Below, piece after piece: positions 9,069 to 17,944 of a DNA stretch of 64,000 bases. How positions within the stretch are numbered: the first letter of the stretch is position 1; every line of letters begins with the position of its first letter. The DNA lies in contig DDVS01000004.1 in NCBI GenBank assembly GCA_002345565.1, positions 124,001 to 188,000 of the forward strand, written 5' to 3'. Position numbers and translations under genes: made by a program. The notes beneath the pieces were generated by a model that did no database searches, was not told the DNA's origin, and saw nothing but the letters and a program-made list of their open reading frames with translations. This stretch comes from Flavobacteriales bacterium UBA2306 (lineage in GTDB: Bacteria; Bacteroidota; Bacteroidia; Flavobacteriales; Weeksellaceae).

Positions 9069-10043
9069 ATGATTAATTCTAATAACTATCATTATCTCCA
9101 TCGTGTCGCCAAGCGAACTGTTCCGATTTTACATAAAAAAAATCGTTTTGATTTGGTTATAGACCGAGAAAAAAACGGCGAAATTAATCAATTGATTTCT
9201 GAAATGATAATGGGCGAAAAACCTTTTATGATTGGAAGACTTGGGAGTACAGAAACCAGGTTTTTAGTTAATCAATTGTTGCAAAAATCCATTAAATCTG
9301 ATTTATCAGGTATTGCAAAAACATTATCTGGAGACATTAATATTATTTGGAAAAAAGACCCTATTTTTTTAGATAATCTTTGCTTGTTATCTGGTTTCTT
9401 TCCTAATGATATTTCTTTGGCAGAAAAGTTTATTGAATTTTATAATCAATCGATAAAAAATCTTGATATTCTTGGCGTTTGGAACGAGATGGAATATCAG
9501 GTTAACAATATACCCGAGCAAGTAAAACTTTGTAAAATAAGAGAACTAGAGCCTTGGTTTTACGAAAACCCTTGGTCTTATGAATTAAAAGGCAAAAAAG
9601 TACTCTTGGTACATCCATTTGAAGAATCTATCAAATATCAATTCTTACGAAAAGATTCTCTTTACAAAAATCCAAAGATGCTACCCGATTTTGAACTCAA
9701 AACGTTAAAAGCCGTACAAACAATAGCTGGGCAAAAATCGGAGTTTGAAACTTGGTTTGATGCTTTAGAATCAATGAAGGACGAAATCGCTAAAACAGAT
9801 TTTGACATCGCCATTATTGGCTGTGGTGCTTATGGATTTCCTTTAGCTTCGTTCATAAAAAATTTGGGTAAGCAAGCTATTCATTTAGGAGGAGTTACTC
9901 AGCTACTTTTTGGGATCAAAGGTAAAAGATGGGAAGAATGGGTACATTACACAAGCTTAAGAAAAAACAATGGAGAAAATTGGATTTATTCTGATGAAAT
10001 TCCAGAAAATTATAAAAAAATAGAAGGCGGTTGTTATTGGTAA
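9069..10043 (+). CDS. GT-D-like fold putative glycosyltransferase
   Basis: A 324-residue protein whose landmarks match a GT-D-like family I recall from polysaccharide loci. They are IGRLGSTE (residues 55-62, where GT-D enzymes place their metal/nucleotide site), an internal GKKVLLVHPF strand, and a C-terminal GCGAYGFPLA (about 251-260) followed by HLGG.TQLLFG and GKRW. No signal or membrane segment is present. It follows the acetyltransferase by one base and precedes an unusual GT gene by two bases, so the three are likely co-transcribed. Glycosyltransferase activity is inferred from fold resemblance and context. Confidence 0.65.
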   Translation: MINSNNYHYLHRVAKRTVPILHKKNRFDLVIDREKNGEINQLISEMIMGEKPFMIGRLGSTETRFLVNQLLQKSIKSDLSGIAKTLSGDINIIWKKDPIFLDNLCLLSGFFPNDISLAEKFIEFYNQSIKNLDILGVWNEMEYQVNNIPEQVKLCKIRELEPWFYENPWSYELKGKKVLLVHPFEESIKYQFLRKDSLYKNPKMLPDFELKTLKAVQTIAGQKSEFETWFDALESMKDEIAKTDFDIAIIGCGAYGFPLASFIKNLGKQAIHLGGVTQLLFGIKGKRWEEWVHYTSLRKNNGENWIYSDEIPENYKKIEGGCYW

Positions 10044-10045
10044 TT

Positions 10046-11053
10046 ATGAAAGTAGATATTATCATCAAGTCATTTAATAGAGCTTTTTATTTAGATAAAG
10101 TTTTATTTTCAATCGAGAAATTTGTTTCGGGCTACAATAACATTTTTATTTTAGACGATGGAACTCCGGATATTTACCTGTCAAAAATAAAAGAAAAATA
10201 TACTTTTGTAAAGATTATAAAATCTGATAATCATCTAGAAAAATCTGAAAAAATCTTCTCCGGACAAGAGATTGACGGCTATAAAATTCCGTCCAATTTA
10301 TGGATTGATTCTGTAAAAAATGCGACCGACTACGTTTTGGTTATAGAAGATGATGTTTGGTTTACAGATTCTATTGATCTATCAGAAATCTCTGCAGAAA
10401 TGATTGCTAATGAGGTTCATCTAGCGAAGATAGGCTGGCAAAGTAATGATGGGTTTTTATACAATTTTGAGCAAAAATCTATTTCTAAAAATCTTATTGC
10501 ACAATCTACTGAAAAGCTTTTTACAGCCAATCGTTTTTTGATGAAATATGTTCTCAGCAACAAGTTCAAGATATTTTCTCTATTATGCAGGCTTAGATTG
10601 ACAAACAATCAAACGATTAATGAATATTACAATTTTCTATCGATTTTAATGGGATTGTACAGGAAAGATTTTTGGCTTTATACTTGGCAAGACTCTTTAG
10701 GACGAGTTAATGAAAGAGATTTACTTAAGAATTCGACTGCTTGGTATCATAAGTATAAGACAAACAAATCATTAATAACTCGTACTAGCAGAGAATATCT
10801 AAAAACAACTTATATCTCCTCTGCTACCAATTCATATCATAAGTACAAAATAAACTTCGATGTTTTGAAATTTAATTTAACATTAAATAATCTTTGGTTA
10901 AATAATCAGTTGAATACTACAGAAAACTTTCCTAATGATTATTCCAGAAAATATCTTTCTAGTTTTTTGGAAACTGAGAATGAAAGAAAAATTTTCTATC
11001 AATGGTCTGATCAATTTTTGAAAAGTTTTGGAAAAGATCCATCGTTATATTAA
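10046..11053 (+). CDS. Glycosyltransferase-like protein, paralogue A
   Basis: A 335-residue protein starting at ATG 10046, two bases after the preceding stop; an upstream in-frame alternative (10031) overlaps the previous gene and adds only five residues. The N-terminus has a GT-A pattern: IIIKSFNRAFYLDK, ILDDGTPD, and an acidic metal-site candidate VIEDDVWFT. The second half is lineage-specific (SSATNSYHKY, TENFPNDYS). A clear paralogue lies at 14874-15893 with the same landmarks in the same order. Its stop overlaps the end of the convergent amidotransferase gene by four bases. Function beyond glycosyltransferase is unknown. Confidence 0.68.
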   Translation: MKVDIIIKSFNRAFYLDKVLFSIEKFVSGYNNIFILDDGTPDIYLSKIKEKYTFVKIIKSDNHLEKSEKIFSGQEIDGYKIPSNLWIDSVKNATDYVLVIEDDVWFTDSIDLSEISAEMIANEVHLAKIGWQSNDGFLYNFEQKSISKNLIAQSTEKLFTANRFLMKYVLSNKFKIFSLLCRLRLTNNQTINEYYNFLSILMGLYRKDFWLYTWQDSLGRVNERDLLKNSTAWYHKYKTNKSLITRTSREYLKTTYISSATNSYHKYKINFDVLKFNLTLNNLWLNNQLNTTENFPNDYSRKYLSSFLETENERKIFYQWSDQFLKSFGKDPSLY

Positions 11054-12870
11054 TGCTCCTCCATCCAAATTCCCAAAACCAGCAAACTCCAATGTTTGTA
11101 ATTATAATTAATTTGCTTTTGAACTTCTTTGAAATCTAATTTTTTAAAGACTTTGGAAGTAGGATTTTTCAAAATCTTGAGTGTTAATTCTTCCATTTCT
11201 GGGATTCTTAACCAGTCTGAAATTGGCGCACCAAAACCTTGTTTTTTCTTGTGAAGAATATTGGAAGTCAATAAATCGCCGAAGCTTTTTCTTAGAATTA
11301 TTTTCGTTTGATTTGCATTCACTTTAAACTTTGCAGGAAGTGCTGCGCAAAATTCCACCAAATCTTTATCCAAAAAAGGCGTTCTCAATTCTATAGAATG
11401 CATCATTGCAATACGATCGTCTTTTACCAAATAATCTCCGGGAATGATATTCGTGAGATCCATTTTCATGCAAGTATTCAAATTATTTTTATCAAGATCG
11501 AAAGAATATTGATGTTGATAATCTGGCTTTTTTCCAAGCAATTGAACCACTTCTTCTTCGGAAAAATTATTATGAACTTTATTTTTTTGATAAGAAACAA
11601 TATCCGGAAATTTGGATCGGAAAATTTTGTCTAAAAAATATTGTCTCGGTTTTTCAAAACCTAATTTTTCGCTAATTGTAGAACCCATTTTATACAAAGA
11701 TAGAAAGGTAGGATTTGCACAACCCTTTTCCAGAATTTGCTGCTCTTCTTGGTACCATTTGTACCCTCCAAACAATTCATCGCCGGCATTTCCGGTGATG
11801 ACGACAGTCATATTTTTTGCCGCCTCTTTGCAAATCTTGTATGTTGCAAGAATCGCTGTATCCGCAACAGGTTCGTCCATTTTTTTCAGAACTTCAACCA
11901 GCGTTTTTGGGATTTCGGAACTTTGGAGTGCGACTTCTTTATGATCTGTTTTATATTTTTTGGCAATACTTCTTGCATCGGGCATTTCGTCCCAATCTCC
12001 TTCATACTGAAATCCGAGTGTCGTTAAATTTTGATTGTTTTTTGAAGATAGCGCCACCAAAGTCCCGGAATCCAGACCGCCGCTAAGAAAAGCGCCAACT
12101 TTTACATCTGCCACCAATTGTTTATCTACAGAATCTTCAACTAATTTTTTAAACTTAGAAATGGCTTCTTCTTCGGAGATGTTTAATTCGTGATCAGGGA
12201 AATTCCAGTATTCAGAAACTTCAATTTTGCCATCTTTCCAAATCAATTGATGAGCTGGCGGCAGCATTTTAATCTTTTTATAAATACTTTGCTGACTGTC
12301 TACATACATATGTCTCAAAAAATGAAAAACTGCTTCATCATTCAAATCTTCGTCCACTAACCCGGTTGCTAAAATCGCCTTGATTTCTGAAGCAAAAATG
12401 AATTCGCCATTCTTCCCAATAGCGTAGTAGAAAGGCTTTTCTCCAAAACGGTCTCTTGCACAAAATAATTCTTGTTTTTCTTCGTCCCAAATCGCAAAAG
12501 CAAACATTCCGTTTAGAAATTTTGGAAGTTCTGCACCGTGTTTTTGGAACAAAGACAAAATAACTTCTGTGTCTGTATTGCTTTGGAAAGGATAATCTGC
12601 AAGGTTTTTTTTCAGATCGCGATAGCCGTAAATTTCTCCATTGAAAACGATACATTCATTTTTTGTGTTAGAATACATCGGCTGGTGTCCATCTTTGGAA
12701 AGATCCACAATCGCCAATCTTCTAAATCCTAAAAAACAATTTTGAAAATACTCGTGACCTTCATCATCCGGACCGCGATGGATGATGGTATTGGTCATAT
12801 TTTTCAGACCATCTTTGTAGAAATTTTCTTCAAGAATATTTTTTTTTACAATCCCCGCAATTCCGCACAT
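11050..12870 (-). CDS. asnB: Asparagine synthase-family glutamine amidotransferase
   Basis: A 606-residue protein. An N-terminal class II glutamine amidotransferase domain (Cys2 as nucleophile in MCGIAGIV, HRGPDDEG, FNGEIYGYRDL, RDRFGEKPFYY) is followed by an ATP-pyrophosphatase synthetase domain with SGGLDSG near residue 265 and the GNAGDELFGGY motif. It could make asparagine. Homologues of this length inside O-antigen loci (WbpS-like) instead amidate uronic acids, and a TviB-type dehydrogenase lies 4 kb away, so sugar amidation is plausible. It is transcribed alone against its neighbours from its own -7 box. The symbol reflects the family, not a proven substrate. Confidence 0.85.
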   Translation of the reverse strand: MCGIAGIVKKNILEENFYKDGLKNMTNTIIHRGPDDEGHEYFQNCFLGFRRLAIVDLSKDGHQPMYSNTKNECIVFNGEIYGYRDLKKNLADYPFQSNTDTEVILSLFQKHGAELPKFLNGMFAFAIWDEEKQELFCARDRFGEKPFYYAIGKNGEFIFASEIKAILATGLVDEDLNDEAVFHFLRHMYVDSQQSIYKKIKMLPPAHQLIWKDGKIEVSEYWNFPDHELNISEEEAISKFKKLVEDSVDKQLVADVKVGAFLSGGLDSGTLVALSSKNNQNLTTLGFQYEGDWDEMPDARSIAKKYKTDHKEVALQSSEIPKTLVEVLKKMDEPVADTAILATYKICKEAAKNMTVVITGNAGDELFGGYKWYQEEQQILEKGCANPTFLSLYKMGSTISEKLGFEKPRQYFLDKIFRSKFPDIVSYQKNKVHNNFSEEEVVQLLGKKPDYQHQYSFDLDKNNLNTCMKMDLTNIIPGDYLVKDDRIAMMHSIELRTPFLDKDLVEFCAALPAKFKVNANQTKIILRKSFGDLLTSNILHKKKQGFGAPISDWLRIPEMEELTLKILKNPTSKVFKKLDFKEVQKQINYNYKHWSLLVLGIWMEEH

Positions 12871-12887
12871 ATCACAATATTAAGATA

Positions 12888-12915
12888 CAAATCTAAGATT
12901 ATTTGGTTAAATTTG
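12888..12915. promoter_or_regulatory. Divergent promoter boxes (amidotransferase / GT2)
   Basis: TAGATTTG on the minus strand (12888-12895) lies 18 bp upstream of the amidotransferase start. TAAATTTG on the plus strand (12908-12915) lies 12 bp upstream of the GT2 ATG. Both match the TAnnTTTG -7 consensus; no convincing -33 element was found. Confidence 0.4.
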
Positions 12916-12927
12916 GCTATATTTTAG

Positions 12928-13737
12928 ATGATGAAAAAATTCTCTGTTCTTGTTGCGCATTACAATAATTACGACTATTTCAAAGATTGTTACCAAAGCC
13001 TTCTGAATCAAACTTACCAGGATTTTGAAATCATTATTGTGGACGATTGTTCTACGGACGATTCTTATGAAAAAATACAGGAACTCATCCAAAAAGATCA
13101 TCGAATCAAATTATTTAAAAACGAGCAAAACAAAGGTGTAGGCTTCACTAAAAGTAGATGTATAGAACTTTCTACCGGCGATATTTGCGGTTTTCTGGAT
13201 CCTGATGATGCACTTACGGAAAAAGCCATTGAACTAAGTCTGAAGCATCATACCAAAGATAATGTTGTAACTTATTCCAAATTTTATCTCTGCGATTCAA
13301 GTTTGAATCCGATAAAACTCTTTCCACATTCCAGAGCGATAAACAATGGAAATCAAAAGTTTTTCAATGTATTTCTAGAAGCCAATCATTTTTTTACGTT
13401 TAAAAAAGAAGCTTACATTAAAACTATGGGAATCAATCCGCAATTGACTTCGGCTGTTGACCAGGATTTGTATCTCAAACTTTACGAAACAGGCAATTTC
13501 ACCTTTATCAAAGAGCCGCTTTATTTATATAGATTGCACGACAAAGGCGTTTCCCAAGAAAAATCAAAAAAAGAAAAACTCAATCAAAACTGGCAAAACG
13601 TACTTTTGGATACTTTGGAAAGAAGGAAAATGGATAAACTATATGGAAAAAGAACTGAGGAAATTCCTAATATTCCAGCATTTCTAAAGGATAAACAAAA
13701 TAATCTTATCACCAAGATTTTACGAAAGTTCTCTTAA
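12928..13737 (+). CDS. Glycosyltransferase family 2
   Basis: A compact 269-residue GT2 enzyme. It shows FSVLVAHYNNYDYFKDC, IVDDCSTDDSYE for nucleotide binding, KGVGFTKSRCIE, and CGFLDPDDAL as the metal site. VDQDLYLKLYE and LYLYRLHDKGVSQ near the C-terminus correspond to the catalytic-base and acceptor-loop region of GT2 proteins. The start is ATGATG; the first is used. It is followed 33 bp later by the acyltransferase gene. The donor is unknown. Confidence 0.86.
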   Translation: MMKKFSVLVAHYNNYDYFKDCYQSLLNQTYQDFEIIIVDDCSTDDSYEKIQELIQKDHRIKLFKNEQNKGVGFTKSRCIELSTGDICGFLDPDDALTEKAIELSLKHHTKDNVVTYSKFYLCDSSLNPIKLFPHSRAINNGNQKFFNVFLEANHFFTFKKEAYIKTMGINPQLTSAVDQDLYLKLYETGNFTFIKEPLYLYRLHDKGVSQEKSKKEKLNQNWQNVLLDTLERRKMDKLYGKRTEEIPNIPAFLKDKQNNLITKILRKFS

Positions 13738-13770
13738 TCATTCTAAAAACTTAAACATAAAAAACTCTTG

Positions 13771-14832
13771 ATGTCAGCACAAGAAAAACAGTTTTTCCCA
13801 GCCTTGACCGGTTATCGCGCTATTGCTGCTTGGATGATTTTCATCTTTCACTTTATGCCTTTTCGTAATCCTCATTATCCAGACTTTGCGAAGCGAGTTG
13901 TTTCTACATTTCACATTGGTGTAGAAATGTTTTTTGTACTGAGTGGTTTTTTGATCACTTACAGATATTTTAACGACCGACCAATTAATTTTAAAAAATA
14001 TATGGTCAATCGTGTGGCAAGGATCTATCCAATGTATTTTCTTTTAACAATTCTTTTTTTCGCTGTTGTTTATTTCCAGAATAATTTTTGGACTTCAGAA
14101 AACACAATCGAAGCTATACTTTCTTTCACAATGACAAAAGCTTTGTTCTCCAAGTATTATTTTGCGGGAATAGCACAAGGATGGACGCTTACATTGGAAG
14201 AGATGTTCTACATCACGGCTCCTTTATACTTCATTTTGATCCGAAAAAGCAAATGGTTTCTCCTATTATTGCCCGTTTTTTTATTTTTATCTGGCAATTT
14301 TTTAAAAGAATTAACCAATGTTTCAGAAAACGCCTGGGGTTTTTTACAGTATGATTTTTACTTAAACATTTTTGAGTTTTTTGCTGGGATAGCACTGGCT
14401 TACTTCACTCTTAAGAAGAAAATTTCTTTTTCGGGGAATTGGGTAACCTGGTTTGGCTTGTCTGTTATTCTGCTATTTATTTGTGGTAAAGAATATATTA
14501 GCTTCGAATCAAAATACAGACAATTGGTGGAAGTTATATTTTTATCATTTTTAGGAATTGCACCTCTGCTTTGGGGACTTATTTATGAAAAAACAATCCT
14601 TCAAAAGATATTAGGAAGTCGGATTTTTGTTTTACTAGGAAAAAGTTCTTACGTTTTTTATCTTATTCACAAAGGCTTTATTCCGATTTTTATGACAGAT
14701 TATATCACACATAATAAACTGATTATATTCATTCTTCTTAATATTATTTCTATTCTGATTTTTACTTATTTGGAAGAACCGCTCAATCATTTCATTAGAA
14801 AAAAATTCAGTTCCAAAAAGCTGAATCATTAA
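13771..14832 (+). CDS. Membrane O-acyltransferase (acyltransferase 3 family)
   Basis: A 353-residue integral membrane protein with about ten hydrophobic segments. It likely carries acyl groups across the inner membrane to decorate a surface glycan, as OafA-type enzymes do. The opening FPALTGYRAIAAWMIFIFHF (residues 8-27) contains the family's Arg and His, and VEMFFVLSGFLITYRY and the ILRKSSYVFYLIH-like segment near the end are family landmarks. ATG 13771 is chosen over the adjacent TTG at 13768. No C-terminal SGNH domain is present. It lies between a GT2 gene and the second copy of the unusual GT-like gene. Confidence 0.85.
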   Translation: MSAQEKQFFPALTGYRAIAAWMIFIFHFMPFRNPHYPDFAKRVVSTFHIGVEMFFVLSGFLITYRYFNDRPINFKKYMVNRVARIYPMYFLLTILFFAVVYFQNNFWTSENTIEAILSFTMTKALFSKYYFAGIAQGWTLTLEEMFYITAPLYFILIRKSKWFLLLLPVFLFLSGNFLKELTNVSENAWGFLQYDFYLNIFEFFAGIALAYFTLKKKISFSGNWVTWFGLSVILLFICGKEYISFESKYRQLVEVIFLSFLGIAPLLWGLIYEKTILQKILGSRIFVLLGKSSYVFYLIHKGFIPIFMTDYITHNKLIIFILLNIISILIFTYLEEPLNHFIRKKFSSKKLNH

Positions 14833-14873
14833 TATTATAAGATTCATTAATTCTATTCTTTTTTATCAATAAA

Positions 14874-15893
14874 ATGACAGAAATTTTAATCAAATCCTTC
14901 AATCGTCCTTTCTATTTGGATCGATGTATTTCATCAATTAAGATGAATGTTTCTGGTAATTTTAAAATCAAAGTTCTGGATGATGGAACACCCAAAAGAT
15001 ATCTTGATAAAATACGTAACAAATATCCCGAAGTAGAAATCTATCTTTCTGGAACCTACGAAAAGAAAATAGAAGCAATTGAGGAAAATCTAAAATCCGG
15101 AAAACCCATAAATGGTTTCGAAATCCCCACTAATTTTTGGTATGAAAATGTAAAAAAAGCTTCGGAATATGTGATTGTTACAGAAGATGATGTTTGGTTT
15201 ACACAACCCATTAATGTTGATGATTTACAGAATCAAGCTAAAAAATTCGACATCAATCTCTTGAAATTAGGCTGGTTAGGAAACGAAAACGAGAGAAAAG
15301 ATCTGGAGTTAAAATCAATTTCAAACGACATAGAATCTGCAAAACCGAAAAAATTAGTTTTGATGAATAAAATGTTGATGCATGCATTTTTCCATAATCA
15401 TTTCAAGTTTTTTACGATTCTTTATAAATTAGGAAAAGTAGATAATTATACAGTGCTGAAATATTGGTCTTTGAATTCTATTTTGATGGGGTTTTACAAA
15501 AAAGAATATTGGCTGGAAATATGGAAAAATATGGACGGAAAAGTAGATGAAAAAAGACAACTGATCAACGCTTCATTATTTTATAGAAAAAATAAAAATA
15601 ATCCTAATTTCATTTCAAGATTAAAAACAGAAGCGATGAAAACCACTTTTCAATCTTCTGCCACCAATTCTTACCACGAATATGGTTTTGATTTTGATGT
15701 TAATCAGTTTAATTATTTAATCAATGAAGCTTGGTTTAATGATGAATTTGATGCGATGGAAAATTTTCCCAAAGATTTTTCTTTAGATTATTTCAAAAAG
15801 TTTGTGTCGGAAAAAATCAACTTTTCTGAATTTGAAAAATGGGTCACAAAATTCAGAAATCAATACGAAGAAATCGGCTGTAAAACACAATAA
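14874..15893 (+). CDS. Glycosyltransferase-like protein, paralogue B
   Basis: A 339-residue protein clearly related to the gene at 10046-11053. Shared landmarks in the same order are IKSFNRPFYLDR, VLDDGTPKRYLDKI, NFWYENVKKASEYVIVTEDDVWFT (split over about residues 86-110), SSATNSYHEY and ENFPKDFSLDYF. The DDGTP loop and EDDVW acidic cluster suggest a GT-A nucleotide-diphospho-sugar fold. No signal or membrane segment is seen. It follows the acyltransferase by 41 bp and ends at a hairpin terminator shared with the convergent methyltransferase gene. Confidence 0.68.
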   Translation: MTEILIKSFNRPFYLDRCISSIKMNVSGNFKIKVLDDGTPKRYLDKIRNKYPEVEIYLSGTYEKKIEAIEENLKSGKPINGFEIPTNFWYENVKKASEYVIVTEDDVWFTQPINVDDLQNQAKKFDINLLKLGWLGNENERKDLELKSISNDIESAKPKKLVLMNKMLMHAFFHNHFKFFTILYKLGKVDNYTVLKYWSLNSILMGFYKKEYWLEIWKNMDGKVDEKRQLINASLFYRKNKNNPNFISRLKTEAMKTTFQSSATNSYHEYGFDFDVNQFNYLINEAWFNDEFDAMENFPKDFSLDYFKKFVSEKINFSEFEKWVTKFRNQYEEIGCKTQ

Positions 15894-15894
15894 A

Positions 15895-15930
15895 AAAGCG
15901 CTCCAATTGGAAACGCTTTCTAATTATTTT
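15895..15930. terminator. Hairpin terminator between convergent genes
   Basis: Arms AAAGCG (15895-15900) and CGCTTT (15914-15919) enclose a second stem TCC/GGA around AATT. A T-rich run follows on the plus strand. It sits between the GT-like gene and the convergent methyltransferase gene. Confidence 0.5.
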
Positions 15931-16697
15931 ATGATAACTCCAGCAAATTTGCCATCGAATTCTATGATATAAGGATGATGATTATTCTGCTCGCAATAGT
16001 CTTTGAATGCCGCATTATCTCCAACATCATCGCTCATAAAGATTCCTCCTTTTCTCAACTTGTTCCATAAAAGATTGTAAGCCCAGATTCTACCGTCATA
16101 AGTTTTATCGCTATCATAATGTACAACGTCAAAAGAATTAGCTTTTTCAAAAATCTTTGGAAGCGATTCTTTATCTGCAAATCTGTAAAGATCCCAGTTA
16201 TTTTTATATTTTTCCGGGATTACGCAACCCACAAAATCTTCGCTTTGGTTTTGCAAAATGTAGGGCATATCAGAGCTATAAAGCGTTCCGTTTCTATGAA
16301 TCAAAGACGCCAAAGCAGCAAAAGAAGACCATCCGTAAGCCACGCCGGTTTCTATCGATTTTTGAGCATTCGCATATTCATTAATGTAATAAATAACACT
16401 TAAAGATCCTGCTCCTCCCATTTTAATCGGCGATTTGGCCTGGGCTTGTAATGCATTCGAAAATTCCTGAGGAAAGAGCTTTTCAAAAGGGATGTAAGTA
16501 ATTTTCAGAATATTTTCTATAAAGTCTTTTTCGGAAATCGCCAGGCTTTTGCACCATTTTTCGGCTTCCTCTTTGCCTCGCAACCCGGAAGATCGGTTGA
16601 AGATATTTTTCCAGATTTTACGTCTCAGCTCTGGATAAAGATCCGGACGTTTTAGATAGGCAAAAAAAGTTGATGTAATTTCGGAGACTTTACTCAT
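15924..16697 (-). CDS. Class I SAM-dependent methyltransferase
   Basis: A 257-residue methyltransferase of the Methyltransf_24 type. ETGVAYGWSSFAAL is the SAM-binding E.G...G.S loop, YSSDMPY supplies the next acidic position, and VVHYDSDKTYDGR followed by LRKGGIFMSDDVGDN is typical of enzymes found in LPS and capsule loci. ATG 16697 is used; a longer in-frame version would add 16 residues overlapping the promoter region. It is transcribed alone from a good promoter (TTG-N17-TATTTTTG). Methylation of a sugar in the glycan is inferred from context. Confidence 0.75.
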   Translation of the reverse strand: MSKVSEITSTFFAYLKRPDLYPELRRKIWKNIFNRSSGLRGKEEAEKWCKSLAISEKDFIENILKITYIPFEKLFPQEFSNALQAQAKSPIKMGGAGSLSVIYYINEYANAQKSIETGVAYGWSSFAALASLIHRNGTLYSSDMPYILQNQSEDFVGCVIPEKYKNNWDLYRFADKESLPKIFEKANSFDVVHYDSDKTYDGRIWAYNLLWNKLRKGGIFMSDDVGDNAAFKDYCEQNNHHPYIIEFDGKFAGVIIK

Positions 16698-16717
16698 ACA
16701 ATTATGTTTTTGAAAGA

Positions 16718-16757
16718 CAAAAATACAAAACAATTGCTCAAACAATGCTTATATTTG
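16718..16757. promoter_or_regulatory. Divergent promoter region (methyltransferase / GT4)
   Basis: On the minus strand TATTTTTG (16718-16725) has a TTG 17 bp further upstream (16743-16745), matching the Bacteroidota -33/-7 layout. On the plus strand TATATTTG (16750-16757) lies 32 bp before the GT4 start. Confidence 0.5.
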
Positions 16758-16789
16758 TTTTTAGAATCATTTTTTTGAAAATTACACAA

Positions 16790-17944
16790 ATGAATCAAAA
16801 AATCAAAATCCTTTTTCGGCATAGATCTATGGAAATGGGCGGTGTAGAAAAGGTAATTCTTGACCTTCTGAAAAATCTACCGAGAGATATTTTTGAAATT
16901 ACTTTTTTCCTCACACTTAATCAAGGAGAATTACGAAATCAAATCCCTTCTGATGTAGAAACTATTATCTTCCAAAAAGGAAAGGAAGATATGAGTGCGA
17001 ACAGATTCATCCGCTTTTTACAACTTATTAAACGCAACCTCATCTTATGGTTCTACCGTAAAAATCCTAAACTGCTTTACAAAAATTTTCTCTCTAAAGA
17101 GTTTGATATAGAAATTGCACCTACTTATGCAGAATTTGAAAACATCCTTTCCAGTCCATTAAAATCAAGAAAAATTGCGTGGTTCCATACCGATGTTAGC
17201 TATGACCCAGATCAAAAAAGAGTTTGGGGAAGAATTAATCAGTTGAAAAAATTCGATTGGGTAATTTTTGGATCCAGACAAACCAAAGACGTTATCAAGA
17301 CGCTTTATGACATCGATTTTCCCAATAGTTCTGTGATTTACAACGCGATAAAAATTCAGGAGGTAAAAACGAAATCCCAAGAATTTGCTGTAAATTATGA
17401 GATTAAACCTGTGTTTTCTTCTATGGGAAGGTTGCACAGCAGAAAAGGCTACCGTAGCCTGATGAAAATCCACAAAAAGCTTTTGGACGAAGGTTTTTTG
17501 CACTCTATAGCAGTAATAGGTGGTGGTAGCGAGATGGAAAGTTTAAAAAAACAAGCGAAGGAATTAGACGTCGAAAAGACCTTTCTACTTTTAGATACCC
17601 AAATCAATCCGTATCCTTATATTCTAAACTCCGACTATTTTGTTCTGCCTTCAGAATCGGAATCATATCCTTTGACAATTGGAGAAGTAATGGGTCTTGG
17701 CATTCCTGTGGTGAGTACAAATGTGGGCGGAATTCCCGAAATGATAAATGACAGGAGTGACGGTTTTCTTGTAAACCCGGATGAAAAATCTATTTACGAA
17801 GGAATGAAAACCTTCCTAACACAAGGGGAAATTATCGAAAATATTAAAAAAAATCTGGAAACTTCTGTGGAAAAATTCGATAATCAGAAAATATATGATG
17901 AAGTAAGCTCAGTTTTTATGAATCAATTTAAACTCAAGAAATGA
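16790..17944 (+). CDS. Glycosyltransferase family 4
   Basis: A 384-residue GT-B retaining glycosyltransferase. The N-terminal domain has MEMGGVEKVILDLL, the donor domain starts near VFSSMGRLHSRKGY, and the EX7E signature is intact in PSESESYPLTIGEVM, followed by PVVSTNVGGIPE. ATG 16790 is used; the in-frame extension from 16745 would add 15 hydrophobic residues in front of a conserved first strand. It overlaps the next GT2 by ATGA. It resembles the GT4 at 21023-22168, with the same NLP/SPLKS landmarks, so one probably arose by duplication. Confidence 0.87.
   Translation: MNQKIKILFRHRSMEMGGVEKVILDLLKNLPRDIFEITFFLTLNQGELRNQIPSDVETIIFQKGKEDMSANRFIRFLQLIKRNLILWFYRKNPKLLYKNFLSKEFDIEIAPTYAEFENILSSPLKSRKIAWFHTDVSYDPDQKRVWGRINQLKKFDWVIFGSRQTKDVIKTLYDIDFPNSSVIYNAIKIQEVKTKSQEFAVNYEIKPVFSSMGRLHSRKGYRSLMKIHKKLLDEGFLHSIAVIGGGSEMESLKKQAKELDVEKTFLLLDTQINPYPYILNSDYFVLPSESESYPLTIGEVMGLGIPVVSTNVGGIPEMINDRSDGFLVNPDEKSIYEGMKTFLTQGEIIENIKKNLETSVEKFDNQKIYDEVSSVFMNQFKLKK

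Noticed and set aside
11308..12086. Several plus-strand open frames opposite the amidotransferase gene
   Set aside because: They are antisense to a well-supported 606-residue enzyme and show no recognisable protein features.
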